NCBI GenBank assembly: GCA_934501135.1
Contig: CAKSUE010000079.1
Coordinates: 1 to 5,025 of the forward strand
Reading direction: 5' to 3'
From: an uncultured Eubacteriales bacterium
GTDB lineage: Bacteria > Bacillota > Clostridia > Oscillospirales > Acutalibacteraceae
Length of the DNA: 5,025 bases
Part shown: positions 1-5,025 of the stretch, piece by piece
How the letters are laid out: each line of letters opens with the position of its first letter
How positions within the stretch are numbered: the first letter of the stretch is position 1
Translations under genes and position numbers: made by a program
The notes under the pieces: model-generated
Database searches by the model: none
What the model was told of the DNA's origin: nothing
What the model saw: only the letters and a program-made list of their open reading frames with translations

Positions 1-64
1 ACTATGTATATAAATGAATAAATTAGTACGGAATTTGTAGCATCTTCGCAACACAGTAGCAAGC

Positions 65-98
65 AAAGAAAACACCCCACCTATAAAAATAGGTAGGG
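65..98 (-). terminator. Terminator hairpin beyond the RING-less LRR gene
   Basis: Arms at 75-84 and 89-98 flank a four-base loop. In minus-strand RNA all ten pairs form (CCCUACCUAU with AUAGGUGGGG) through one G-U wobble, and the tail is UGUUUUCUUU. On the plus strand one C-A mismatch appears, but a U-rich tail (CATTTTTATT) also follows, so it could work in both directions. It lies about 230 bases past the LRR stop, far for a gene ending at 332 but close to the end of the possible remnant at 143. Confidence 0.75.
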
Positions 99-105
99 CA
101 TTTTT

Positions 106-331
106 ATTCAATCTACAATATATTGTTTAAGTAATATATATTCTATCCTTCATAATGGATATATTGTTCTATAGACTGCTCTAGATTGTTGCTACAGCAT
201 CCATTAAAATAATACGAATATGCATACCGATGATTCATATCTTCAATATATAGAAATTCCACAACTTATAAATCTATTCCTTCTCTTTTAATAATGTTTT
301 TTGGCATATAGGTCACTTACATTTAGCGTCT
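106..331 (-). other. Region after the RING-less LRR gene: no supported gene, possible decayed C-terminal remnant
   Basis: There is no convincing gene in this 226-base stretch on either strand. In the same frame as the LRR gene, beyond its stop and three more TAA codons, an open run from 265 to a TAG at 143-145 reads VVEFLYIEDMNHRYAYSYYF and continues for 20 residues to a TAG. Its start resembles IVEF, then an HH-Y spacing and a final xxG, in the RING part of the neighbouring protein (residues 413-449). The cysteines are not conserved and the distances differ by about 18 codons. The only ATG (236-238) lacks a clear ribosome binding site. It may be a decayed RING tail, or chance similarity in AT-rich DNA. 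Confidence 0.2.
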
Positions 332-1501
332 TTACCAAACAATTGATCTGTGGTAATTACAAGCGTGATCATAATTATAACCCCAATCAAATTGTTCTGA
401 AAAGCTTAGCTCTTCTAATGATTCTTCATCTTCTGTATCTCTCACCAATCTATTATACTGACTTCCACATGCTCTTTGAATATCCTTAACATTTAGCACA
501 CTTCCTTCTTCTAACATAATTTTTTTCAGTGAATCTGTGTCAAATGCACCAAACTCTAACAAAGTAACACTCTTAGGTATAGTTATTGTCCTAATATTAG
601 CAAATTTAAATGCTCTAATACCAACTACACAAAGGTTTTCTGGTAGTTCCGTTAATTCGAGAGTTGAGCAGCCCATAAATGCACATAAACCAATTTCAGT
701 CAGGCTTTCTGGTAGTTCTGTTAACTGTAAGGATCGGCAACACTCAAATGCTGCTGCACCTATTTTATTAACACCTTCTGGTAGTTCTATTAATTGAAGA
801 AGCACGCAATTTCTAAATGTATATGCACTGATTTCAGTAAGGTTTGCTGGTAGCTCTTCTAAGGATATGTGCCAACAATTTTCAAACGCACTCTCATCGA
901 TCTTAGTAATATTTTCTGGTAATTCTGTTAAGTTGAGATTATAGCATCCCTCGAATGCACCATAACTAATTTTAGTAAGACTCTCTGGGAGTTTTATTGA
1001 CCATAGACCCCTACATCCCACAAATGCACTTGCACCTATTTTAGTAATGCTTTCTGGCAAAATTACATCAGTAATGTTATCATTATATGAAAAAACTGAA
1101 TCTCCTATAGATGTAACTGTGTACCTTTTACCTTCAATAATAACATCTTGTGGAATCTCGATAACTTCCTCACCATTTTCCTCATCATTGTTCTCATATA
1201 ATACGAGTTCTACTTCCGAATCTGATATAGGCTTAAAAACTAATCCACTTCTAGGAGAAACATATATATTATCTAATATTTCTTGTTTAAAAACTTGATC
1301 TCCCTCGTATACCCATCTTACTTTTTCACCTTCAGTATTTGGTAGCCTTTTTAAGAATTCAGCATCTAAAGCATCTTCCATAGATTCTGAGATACTAATC
1401 GATTCTCTGTCATCGGCGTAAACTTGTACAGTCACTTGACTTACTCCACTTGAAGCAATAATTGCTCCCATCATTAATGCTAACATTCCTTTACTTTTCA
1501 T
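332..1501 (-). CDS. Secreted BspA/TpLRR-type leucine-rich-repeat protein, RING-less paralog
   Basis: The protein has 389 residues and is clearly paralogous to the neighbour at 1663-3087. It has the same signal peptide (MKSK, LALMMGAIIASS, VQVYADD, cleavage likely after A29), the same SMEDxLDAE segment after cleavage, and the same linker ending in VIIEGK-YTVTSIG. The LRR units start at 148, 171, 194, 217, 240, 263, 286 and 308, one fewer than in the neighbour, with consensus LPESLTEIGxxAFxxCxxLxLTE. After the LRR cap the two proteins diverge. This one has an acidic stretch (TEDEESLEELS) and then an unusual aromatic and histidine-rich tail (FDWGYNYDHACNYHRSIVW), and it stops before any RING-type cysteine pairs. 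No anchor motif is visible, so it is probably extracellular. TpLRR proteins typically bind host or bacterial surface proteins, but the ligand here is unknown. It could be an independent adhesin-like protein or a truncated copy that lost the catalytic end. Confidence 0.9.
   Translation of the reverse strand: MKSKGMLALMMGAIIASSGVSQVTVQVYADDRESISISESMEDALDAEFLKRLPNTEGEKVRWVYEGDQVFKQEILDNIYVSPRSGLVFKPISDSEVELVLYENNDEENGEEVIEIPQDVIIEGKRYTVTSIGDSVFSYNDNITDVILPESITKIGASAFVGCRGLWSIKLPESLTKISYGAFEGCYNLNLTELPENITKIDESAFENCWHISLEELPANLTEISAYTFRNCVLLQLIELPEGVNKIGAAAFECCRSLQLTELPESLTEIGLCAFMGCSTLELTELPENLCVVGIRAFKFANIRTITIPKSVTLLEFGAFDTDSLKKIMLEEGSVLNVKDIQRACGSQYNRLVRDTEDEESLEELSFSEQFDWGYNYDHACNYHRSIVW
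581..1060 (-). repeat. 69-bp periodic LRR-coding units in the RING-less paralog
   Basis: Seven 23-codon units are in register. On the plus strand variants of TTTTCTGGTAGTTCCGTTAA recur every 69 bases (for example near 637, 706 and 775). Unit-to-unit DNA identity is visibly lower than in the LRR-RING gene, so this array looks older or has been homogenised less. Confidence 0.8.
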
Positions 1502-1621
1502 AAATTATACTCCTTCTTATTTTATTATTCCACCTTGCGCAAGCGAGTATAACATCTTTCAAAGGCAATGTCAACAGAATTTACTAAAAATAACACAGTA
1601 TACATAAATAAATTAGGATAA
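1502..1621 (-). repeat. Duplicated 5' block, copy A (upstream of the RING-less LRR gene)
   Basis: This is the partner of the block at 3088-3207, with no gaps between them. It contains the promoter, a palindrome at the start site and the ribosome binding site. The 57 bases at 1537-1593 differ from the other copy at one position. That is clearly higher conservation than between the two coding regions outside the signal peptide. Confidence 0.9.
1546..1574 (-). promoter_or_regulatory. Sigma-A promoter of the RING-less LRR gene, with a start-site palindrome
   Basis: On the minus strand TTGACA (1569-1574), a 17-base spacer and TATACT (1546-1551) predict a start near 1539. A perfect 10-base palindrome CTTGCGCAAG (1534-1543) lies across the start. 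The equivalent element in the paralog is a 5-bp stem with a TTGC loop, so a dyad is retained although its exact pairing differs. The ribosome binding site AGAAGGAG (1510-1517) is 8 bases before the ATG. Confidence 0.85.
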
Positions 1622-1674
1622 AAATTACGGTATTTTTTATAGGCAAGATACTTTTACTTAGATTATCCTAATTT
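1610..1674 (-). repeat. 12-bp perfect inverted repeat spanning the stop of the LRR-RING gene
   Basis: AAATTAGGATAA at 1610-1621 is exactly complementary to TTATCCTAATTT at 1663-1674, with 41 bases between. The right arm covers the last codons and the TAA stop of the LRR-RING gene. The left arm is the distal end of the duplicated 5' block, and the same 12-mer recurs at 3196-3207. As RNA from the LRR-RING gene it could fold into a long-loop AU-rich stem. There is no strong U-run, so it is not a canonical terminator, and I see no better terminator between the two LRR genes. Confidence 0.5.
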
Positions 1675-3087
1675 TTCTCCAGTGTCTATATCATATTTTG
1701 TACGGCAAATCTGACAAGCAAATTGTCTAGGTATTGGCATTCCTTTTCTACATAATCGCTCAATTTCATAACACTTGTATTTATAGCTTTCTTCAAAACA
1801 TTCTCTGCACAAATAGTGATGTATCTTAGGATGACAAGGGAATTCTACAATTTCGTCACCGACGCTAAACGGAGTTATGCATACTGGGCATTCATTTTGT
1901 TCTCCTAGTTCATCTAAATTGCTTATCGTTTTATGTTTCCAAAATATACCTTCAATCTCATCCACGTTTACTATTTTTACTTGTTCAATATAATCCCCAT
2001 ATGAACGTTTTAAATCTTCATCAGTTAAGCTGCTCCCTAATTTTAAAGCAATCATTCTTAACGAATTTGTATTAAATGCACATCTCCCTAATTCAGTAAC
2101 AGTCGCAGGTATAATTATTCTTCTGATATTAGCACCAAAAAATGTATATTCACCGATTTCTAAAAGGCCCTCAGGAAGTTCTGTTAAGCTTAGTCTACGA
2201 CAAAAATAAAATGCCCTCTCACCGATTCTAGTAATTCCTGATGGAAGTTCCGTTAATTGGAGGTTCGGGCAATCTGCAAATGCCTCATCACCGATTTCAG
2301 TAATTCCTGACGGGAGCTTTACTAATTGGAGGTCTGAGCAATCCGAAAATGCCATATCATTTATTTTTGTAATTCCTGATGGGAGTTCTGTTAAGCGCAG
2401 GCCATAACACCAACCAAATGCCCCAACACCAATTTCAGTAATTCCTGATGGGAGTTCTGTTAATTTGATACATCGACATTTATTAAATGTATATTCACCG
2501 ATTTCAGTAATTCCTGACGGGAGTTCTGTTAACTGGATTCTTTTGCAATACGCAAATGCCCTTTTACCGATCTTAGTAATTCCCGCTGGTAGCTCTTTTA
2601 ACTCGAGATATCGACAACCACAAAATGCACCTTCACCGATTTCAGTAATACTTGACGGCAAAGTTATATTAATACTGGCACAATTTTCAAAGGCCCAATT
2701 TCCTATAGAGGTTACTGTGTAAGTTTTACCTTCAATAATAACATTTTGTGGAACATTAACATCTTTATTATAAAACAGACTAAAATCAAAGTATACAAGT
2801 TGTACCTCTGTATCTGATATAGGTTCAAAAACTAAGTTTCTTTCAGAAGTATATAGATCGCGTTCTACTAATGAACTCCATTTATCTCCCATCAAACTCC
2901 TTCCACCTCTGCTAAATGTTCGTGGCCTAATTTTTGTTAATGGTTCAGCATCTAAAGTATCTTCCATAGATTTTGAACTGCAGATTAATTTTCCATCATC
3001 CGCATAAACCTGTACAGCCGTTTGGCTCATTCTACTTGAAGCAATAATTGCTCCCATCATTAACGCCAATATCTTTTTACTTTTCAT
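1663..3087 (-). CDS. Secreted BspA/TpLRR-type leucine-rich-repeat protein with C-terminal RING-type zinc finger
   Basis: The protein has 474 residues. A Sec signal peptide (MKSKK, hydrophobic core, likely cleavage after VYA at residue 29) is followed by a 90-residue linker shared with the neighbouring paralog. An LRR_5-type solenoid spans about 121-350, with 23-residue units starting at 143, 166, 189, 212, 235, 258, 281, 304 and 326 (consensus LPSGITEIGxxAFxxCxxLxLTE). A charged linker leads to a RING-like cluster: C400-x2-C403, C418, H423/H424, C427-x2-C430, C458-x2-C461. V402 sits between the first cysteine pair and R462 follows the last cysteine, as in active RING E3 ligases, where they contact E2 and ubiquitin. 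The Cys-to-His spacing (4-5) is slightly longer than the usual 1-3, and extra cysteines C439 and C446 lie in the long loop. There is no LPXTG motif, cell-wall-binding domain or TM anchor, so the mature protein is probably released. A ubiquitin-ligase-like host effector is inferred. LRR and signal peptide are certain, the RING assignment is good, and activity is unproven. Confidence 0.9.
   Translation of the reverse strand: MKSKKILALMMGAIIASSRMSQTAVQVYADDGKLICSSKSMEDTLDAEPLTKIRPRTFSRGGRSLMGDKWSSLVERDLYTSERNLVFEPISDTEVQLVYFDFSLFYNKDVNVPQNVIIEGKTYTVTSIGNWAFENCASINITLPSSITEIGEGAFCGCRYLELKELPAGITKIGKRAFAYCKRIQLTELPSGITEIGEYTFNKCRCIKLTELPSGITEIGVGAFGWCYGLRLTELPSGITKINDMAFSDCSDLQLVKLPSGITEIGDEAFADCPNLQLTELPSGITRIGERAFYFCRRLSLTELPEGLLEIGEYTFFGANIRRIIIPATVTELGRCAFNTNSLRMIALKLGSSLTDEDLKRSYGDYIEQVKIVNVDEIEGIFWKHKTISNLDELGEQNECPVCITPFSVGDEIVEFPCHPKIHHYLCRECFEESYKYKCYEIERLCRKGMPIPRQFACQICRTKYDIDTGEKLG
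2113..2661 (-). repeat. 69-bp tandem repeats coding for the LRR units of the LRR-RING protein
   Basis: Eight 23-codon (69-base) units run head to tail. The word ATTCCTGA occurs on the plus strand at 2234, 2303, 2372, 2441 and 2510, exactly 69 bases apart, and flanking bases (TTCAGTAATTCCTGAYGGGAG) are also largely kept. The central five units, all coding LPSGIT, are the most alike at DNA level, and the outer units are more diverged. This is what recent unit duplication or gene conversion within the array would leave. Confidence 0.9.
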
Positions 3088-3207
3088 AAATTTGACCCCT
3101 CTTTATTTTATTATTCAATCTCGCGCAAGCGAGTATAACATCTTTCAAAGGCAATGTCAACAGAATTCACTAAAAATAATAGGGTGCACATAAATAAATT
3201 AGGATAA
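3088..3207 (-). repeat. Duplicated 5' block, copy B (upstream of the LRR-RING gene)
   Basis: This block aligns to 1502-1621 with a constant offset of 1586 bases and no gap, counted from the start codon outward. The stretch 3123-3179 differs from 1537-1593 at a single position (C against T in GAATT(C/T)ACT). Similarity weakens in the 20-30 bases nearest the start codon and around 3180-3190, and recovers at AAATTAGGATAA (3196-3207). The block holds the promoter, the start-site palindrome and the ribosome binding site. Confidence 0.9.
3132..3160 (-). promoter_or_regulatory. Sigma-A promoter of the LRR-RING gene, with a start-site inverted repeat
   Basis: On the minus strand a perfect -35 TTGACA (3155-3160), a 17-base spacer and a -10 TATACT (3132-3137) predict a start near 3125. 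An inverted repeat CTCGC-TTGC-GCGAG (3120-3133) overlaps the end of the -10 box and the start site. It could be an operator or a 5' RNA hairpin. The ribosome binding site is AGAGGGG (3096-3102), 8 bases before the ATG, and is a little weaker than the AGAAGGAG of the paralog. Confidence 0.85.
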
Positions 3208-3266
3208 AACTCACGTTATTTTTATATTATTATAGCAAATAAGGAAATTCACACTATTTAAAACAT

Positions 3267-3300
3267 CTTAAAATAAATATCCCCCGGCATAGCCGAGGGA
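3267..3300 (-). terminator. Rho-independent terminator of the NSS transporter gene
   Basis: A GC-rich hairpin with arms 3281-3288 and 3292-3299 and a three-base loop lies about 48 bases after the transporter stop. In minus-strand RNA it reads CCCUCGGC, loop UAU, GCCGGGGG, with all eight pairs formed through one G-U wobble. It is followed by AUAUUUAUUUU. On the plus strand the wobble becomes a C-A mismatch, so it is oriented for the minus-strand transcript. A second, AU-only hairpin (3304-3310 with 3314-3320) lies just before it. Confidence 0.85.
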
Positions 3301-3347
3301 CTCTTATTATTGCATAATAAAAATATTTGATTTTAATACATAAAACT

Positions 3348-4703
3348 TTAATTAGTAATCAAACCCATTATAAATATCACTGCAATAAGAACTGGTGCCA
3401 CATATTTTAAAATAAAAGAAAATGGTTTTCTAAATTTAAAAGACTTTGACCCATATTCTATTTCATCAGACAATTCATCGGGTCCTAATATATATCCAAC
3501 AAATATACACATAAATATAGCGCTTAATGGCATTAAAATTTTATCTGTTAAATACCCCATTGCGTCAAATATATTAAGTCCAAACACTGTTAGATTTGAA
3601 AGGCTTCCCATAGACAAAGAAGCCAGTGCTCCTACAATGGCAATTAAGCTCGCCGTAGTAATAGTTGCAGTTATTCTTTTCCAGCCAAAACTATCAATAA
3701 GGAATGCTGCTACAACCTCAAGAAGGGACATAGCAGATGTAGCTGCCGCAATAAATATTAAGACAAAGAATGCAAAGCCCAATATACCTCCAAAAGACAT
3801 TGATTCAAAAACTGCCGGCAAAATTCCAAAAATTAGTCCTGGTCCCGCAGCTGGCTCATATCCAAAAGCAAAGACTGCTGGAAAAATTGCTAACCCTGCT
3901 AATATCGCAACAAGTGTATCTAAACCTGAAACTATTAAAGAATTTTTTTGTAAATTAGTATCCTTCTTCAAATAACTTCCATAAGTGATAGTAATACCCA
4001 AACCTAAACTTAAACTAAAAAATACTTGGCCCATAGCTGAAAACACTACATCTGTAAAGTGCTTTAAATCTGATACTGCCTCAAATTTAGGCAAAAACAT
4101 AAATTTAATGCCTTCTAAAGAGCCTCCAAGCGTACATGAACGAATTGCTACTATAATTAGCAACACAAAGAGTCCAGGTAAAAGTATCTTACTAGATGCT
4201 TCTATTCCTTTCTCAACACCTAAAATAATTATAACCGCACAAATTCCTATAAAAATTATATGCCACACTACTGGTTCTATTGGGTTTGAAATAAAACTTG
4301 AAAAATAAGCTTGCTTATCAACGCCAAAGCTTCCTCCAGTTAAATATGTCCAGCAATACTTTAGGACCCAGCCACCTACAACACTGTAATACGAAAGTAT
4401 GATAAATGAACAAACAACACAAATCCCACCAACAAATGACCACTTTTTATTTAATGACTTATAAGCCCCAACAGCACTTAGCTGAGTTTTTCTTCCTAAA
4501 GACATCTCTACAAGTAATAAAGGTACACCAAGAATTATAACAAACAAAATATATAAAAATAAAAATAGTCCACCACCATTAGAACCCGCAATATATGGAA
4601 ATTTCCACAAATTTCCGAGTCCGATAGCTGATCCAGCTGCTGCAATTACAAACCCTAAAGAAGAAGAGAAGCTTCCCCGATTATTTTTTGAATTTTCTGA
4701 CAT
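3348..4703 (-). CDS. Sodium-dependent transporter, neurotransmitter:sodium symporter (NSS/SNF) family
   Basis: This 451-residue integral membrane protein is the usual length for the 11-TM bacterial NSS branch (MhsT/Tyt1-like), which imports amino acids such as Trp and Tyr with Na+ through a LeuT fold. TM1 carries the signature GSAIGLGNLWKFPY (24-37), where A26 and N31 match LeuT Na+ ligands A22 and N27. TM3 has SYYSVVGGW, with Y106 at the LeuT Y108 substrate-gate position. The unwound TM6 reads FFSLSLGLG (228-236). TM8 has AATSAMSLLE, with T322 and S323 at the Na2 site. In TM7 the LeuT Glu290 position is a valine, but D262 lies one turn earlier in LDTLVAILAG. An acidic residue here is common in bacterial members and would allow chloride-independent transport. 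The start is fixed by GAGGAG 7 bases upstream. The gene is monocistronic with its own promoter and terminator. Substrate cannot be told from sequence alone. A hydrophobic or aromatic amino acid is the likeliest guess. Confidence 0.95.
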   Translation of the reverse strand: MSENSKNNRGSFSSSLGFVIAAAGSAIGLGNLWKFPYIAGSNGGGLFLFLYILFVIILGVPLLLVEMSLGRKTQLSAVGAYKSLNKKWSFVGGICVVCSFIILSYYSVVGGWVLKYCWTYLTGGSFGVDKQAYFSSFISNPIEPVVWHIIFIGICAVIIILGVEKGIEASSKILLPGLFVLLIIVAIRSCTLGGSLEGIKFMFLPKFEAVSDLKHFTDVVFSAMGQVFFSLSLGLGITITYGSYLKKDTNLQKNSLIVSGLDTLVAILAGLAIFPAVFAFGYEPAAGPGLIFGILPAVFESMSFGGILGFAFFVLIFIAAATSAMSLLEVVAAFLIDSFGWKRITATITTASLIAIVGALASLSMGSLSNLTVFGLNIFDAMGYLTDKILMPLSAIFMCIFVGYILGPDELSDEIEYGSKSFKFRKPFSFILKYVAPVLIAVIFIMGLITN

Positions 4704-4735
4704 TTAAATTCTCCTCAATTATATTTTTCTAAATA

Positions 4736-4764
4736 ATTCTATCAAAAAAATCATATATTGTCAA
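4736..4764 (-). promoter_or_regulatory. Sigma-A type promoter of the NSS transporter gene
   Basis: On the minus strand TTGACA (4759-4764) is followed by a 17-base spacer and TAGAAT (4736-4741). The -35 matches consensus perfectly and the -10 matches at five of six positions. The spacer contains a T7 run. Transcription would start near 4729, giving a leader of about 25 bases. A strong ribosome binding site, GAGGAG (4711-4716), sits 7 bases before the ATG. This separates the transporter from spoIVA, so it is probably expressed in vegetative cells and not as part of the sporulation transcript. Confidence 0.8.
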
Positions 4765-4804
4765 AAATTGTGAACATCAAATTAATAAAATCCTTTTATA
4801 TAAC

Positions 4805-4836
4805 ATAACCCCGTATTTAATTAAATACAGGGTTAT
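4805..4836 (-). terminator. Hairpin downstream of spoIVA
   Basis: An inverted repeat of 16 bases per arm (4805-4820 against 4821-4836) is centred on TTAATTAA. As minus-strand RNA every pair forms if one G-U wobble is allowed (4812/4829). On the plus strand the same position is a C-A mismatch. The tip is AU-only and a GGG/CCC block sits near the base. The minus-strand tail (GTTATATAAAAGG) is only moderately U-rich, so termination efficiency is uncertain. Its place just after the spoIVA stop supports the call. Confidence 0.6.
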
Positions 4837-4846
4837 AAAATCTTTA

Positions 4847-5025
4847 TTAAAGTAATATACAAATAAGTCCGTTACATCCATCATTAATAATTCTCTCTAT
4901 TGTTTCCTTAACTTTTATTCTTGCATCTTCTGGCATTCTATTTAATTTGTTATGTAAACCTTCATTTACAAGTTCGTGTAATGATTTTCCAAATATATTT
5001 GATTCCCAAATTTTAAGAGGGTTTT
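4847..5025 (-). CDS. spoIVA: Stage IV sporulation protein A, C-terminal end (partial, runs off right edge)
   Basis: This frame gives 58 residues and a TAA stop, and it is open to the window edge. It reads NPLKIWESNIFGKSLHELV, then a KLNRMPEDARIKVKETIERI segment, and ends in a GLICILL tail. From memory this matches the C-terminus of Bacillus SpoIVA closely (IWNSDIFGRSL, MPENARYKLKETLERI, GGLIAIIL), including the hydrophobic last residues. SpoIVA is the ATP-hydrolysing morphogenetic protein that polymerises on the outer forespore surface to form the spore-coat basement layer. Its C-terminal region is the part tied to membrane and SpoVM association. The family is about 490 residues, so roughly 430 residues lie outside the window. 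The gene marks the organism as an endospore former. It is followed by a hairpin about 10 bases past the stop, so it probably does not read into the transporter gene, which has its own promoter. Identity is confident, but only the tail can be assessed. Confidence 0.93.
   Translation of the reverse strand, partial: NPLKIWESNIFGKSLHELVNEGLHNKLNRMPEDARIKVKETIERIINDGCNGLICILL

Noticed and set aside
537..797. Plus-strand open frames across the LRR genes and the transporter (for example 301-489, 537-797, 1047-1298, 2465-2722, 3637-3975, 3985-4308)
   Set aside because: They are antisense to well-supported minus-strand genes, lack ribosome binding sites, and their repetitive residues mirror the LRR repeats on the other strand.
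2230..2660. Regularly spaced repeats suggesting a CRISPR-like array
   Set aside because: The 69-base period is exactly 23 codons, stays in frame, and codes for a recognised LRR unit. The variable parts are not spacers but the exposed residues of each unit.
1663..3087. IpaH/SspH-type NEL ubiquitin ligase domain
   Set aside because: No Cys-x-Asp NEL catalytic motif or NEL-size helical domain is present. The C-terminal region is only about 125 residues and is built on paired zinc-binding cysteines.
1502..3207. Insertion sequence or transposon carrying the duplicated segment
   Set aside because: No transposase, terminal inverted repeats or target-site duplication is visible. The repeated blocks are direct, promoter-containing 5' regions of paralogous genes, which tandem duplication explains.
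3208..3347. Small RNA or riboswitch between the transporter and the LRR-RING gene
   Set aside because: Apart from the transporter terminator and an AU-only hairpin beside it, I see no promoter plus structured element. The leaders of all three genes are too short (about 25-38 bases) for a riboswitch.

Overview
The window is AT-rich and reads almost entirely on the minus strand. From right to left it holds the 3' end of a sporulation gene (spoIVA), a sodium-dependent neurotransmitter-family transporter, and two tandem paralogous genes for secreted leucine-rich-repeat (BspA/TpLRR-type) proteins. The SpoIVA tail, the sigma-A style promoters, the strong AGGAG-type ribosome binding sites and the low GC all point to an endospore-forming Firmicute, probably of class Clostridia. 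I cannot name the species. Tryptophan is coded by TGG and the reading frames use the standard bacterial code.

Layout. 4847-5025 is the last 58 codons of spoIVA, followed by a hairpin at 4805-4836. 3348-4703 is a complete 11-TM-size NSS transporter with its own perfect-spacing promoter and a rho-independent terminator at about 3267-3300. 1663-3087 is a secreted LRR protein that ends in a C-terminal RING-type zinc finger (CPVC ... CQICR). 332-1501 is its paralog, with the same signal peptide, linker and LRR array but no RING finger. 1-331 has no convincing gene. It holds a terminator-like hairpin (75-98) and, in the frame of the upstream gene but beyond several stops, a short stretch that weakly resembles the RING region and may be a decayed tail.

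The two LRR genes are not a single transcript by design. Each has its own nearly identical 5' block with TTGACA, a 17-base spacer and TATACT, plus a small palindrome over the likely transcription start. The block aligns without a gap from the start codon to about 120 bases upstream, and 57 bases of it differ at one position. This is the pattern of a duplicated gene cassette whose promoter has been kept while the repeats and C-termini diverged.

The most interesting object is the LRR-RING protein. It joins a Sec signal peptide, a protein-binding LRR solenoid and a RING finger that carries the two features eukaryotic RING E3 ligases use to engage E2~ubiquitin: a hydrophobic residue between the first two cysteines and an arginine right after the last cysteine. 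That suggests a secreted ubiquitin-ligase-like effector aimed at a eukaryotic host, with the LRR choosing the target. The function is an inference. The domain order and residues are read directly from the sequence.
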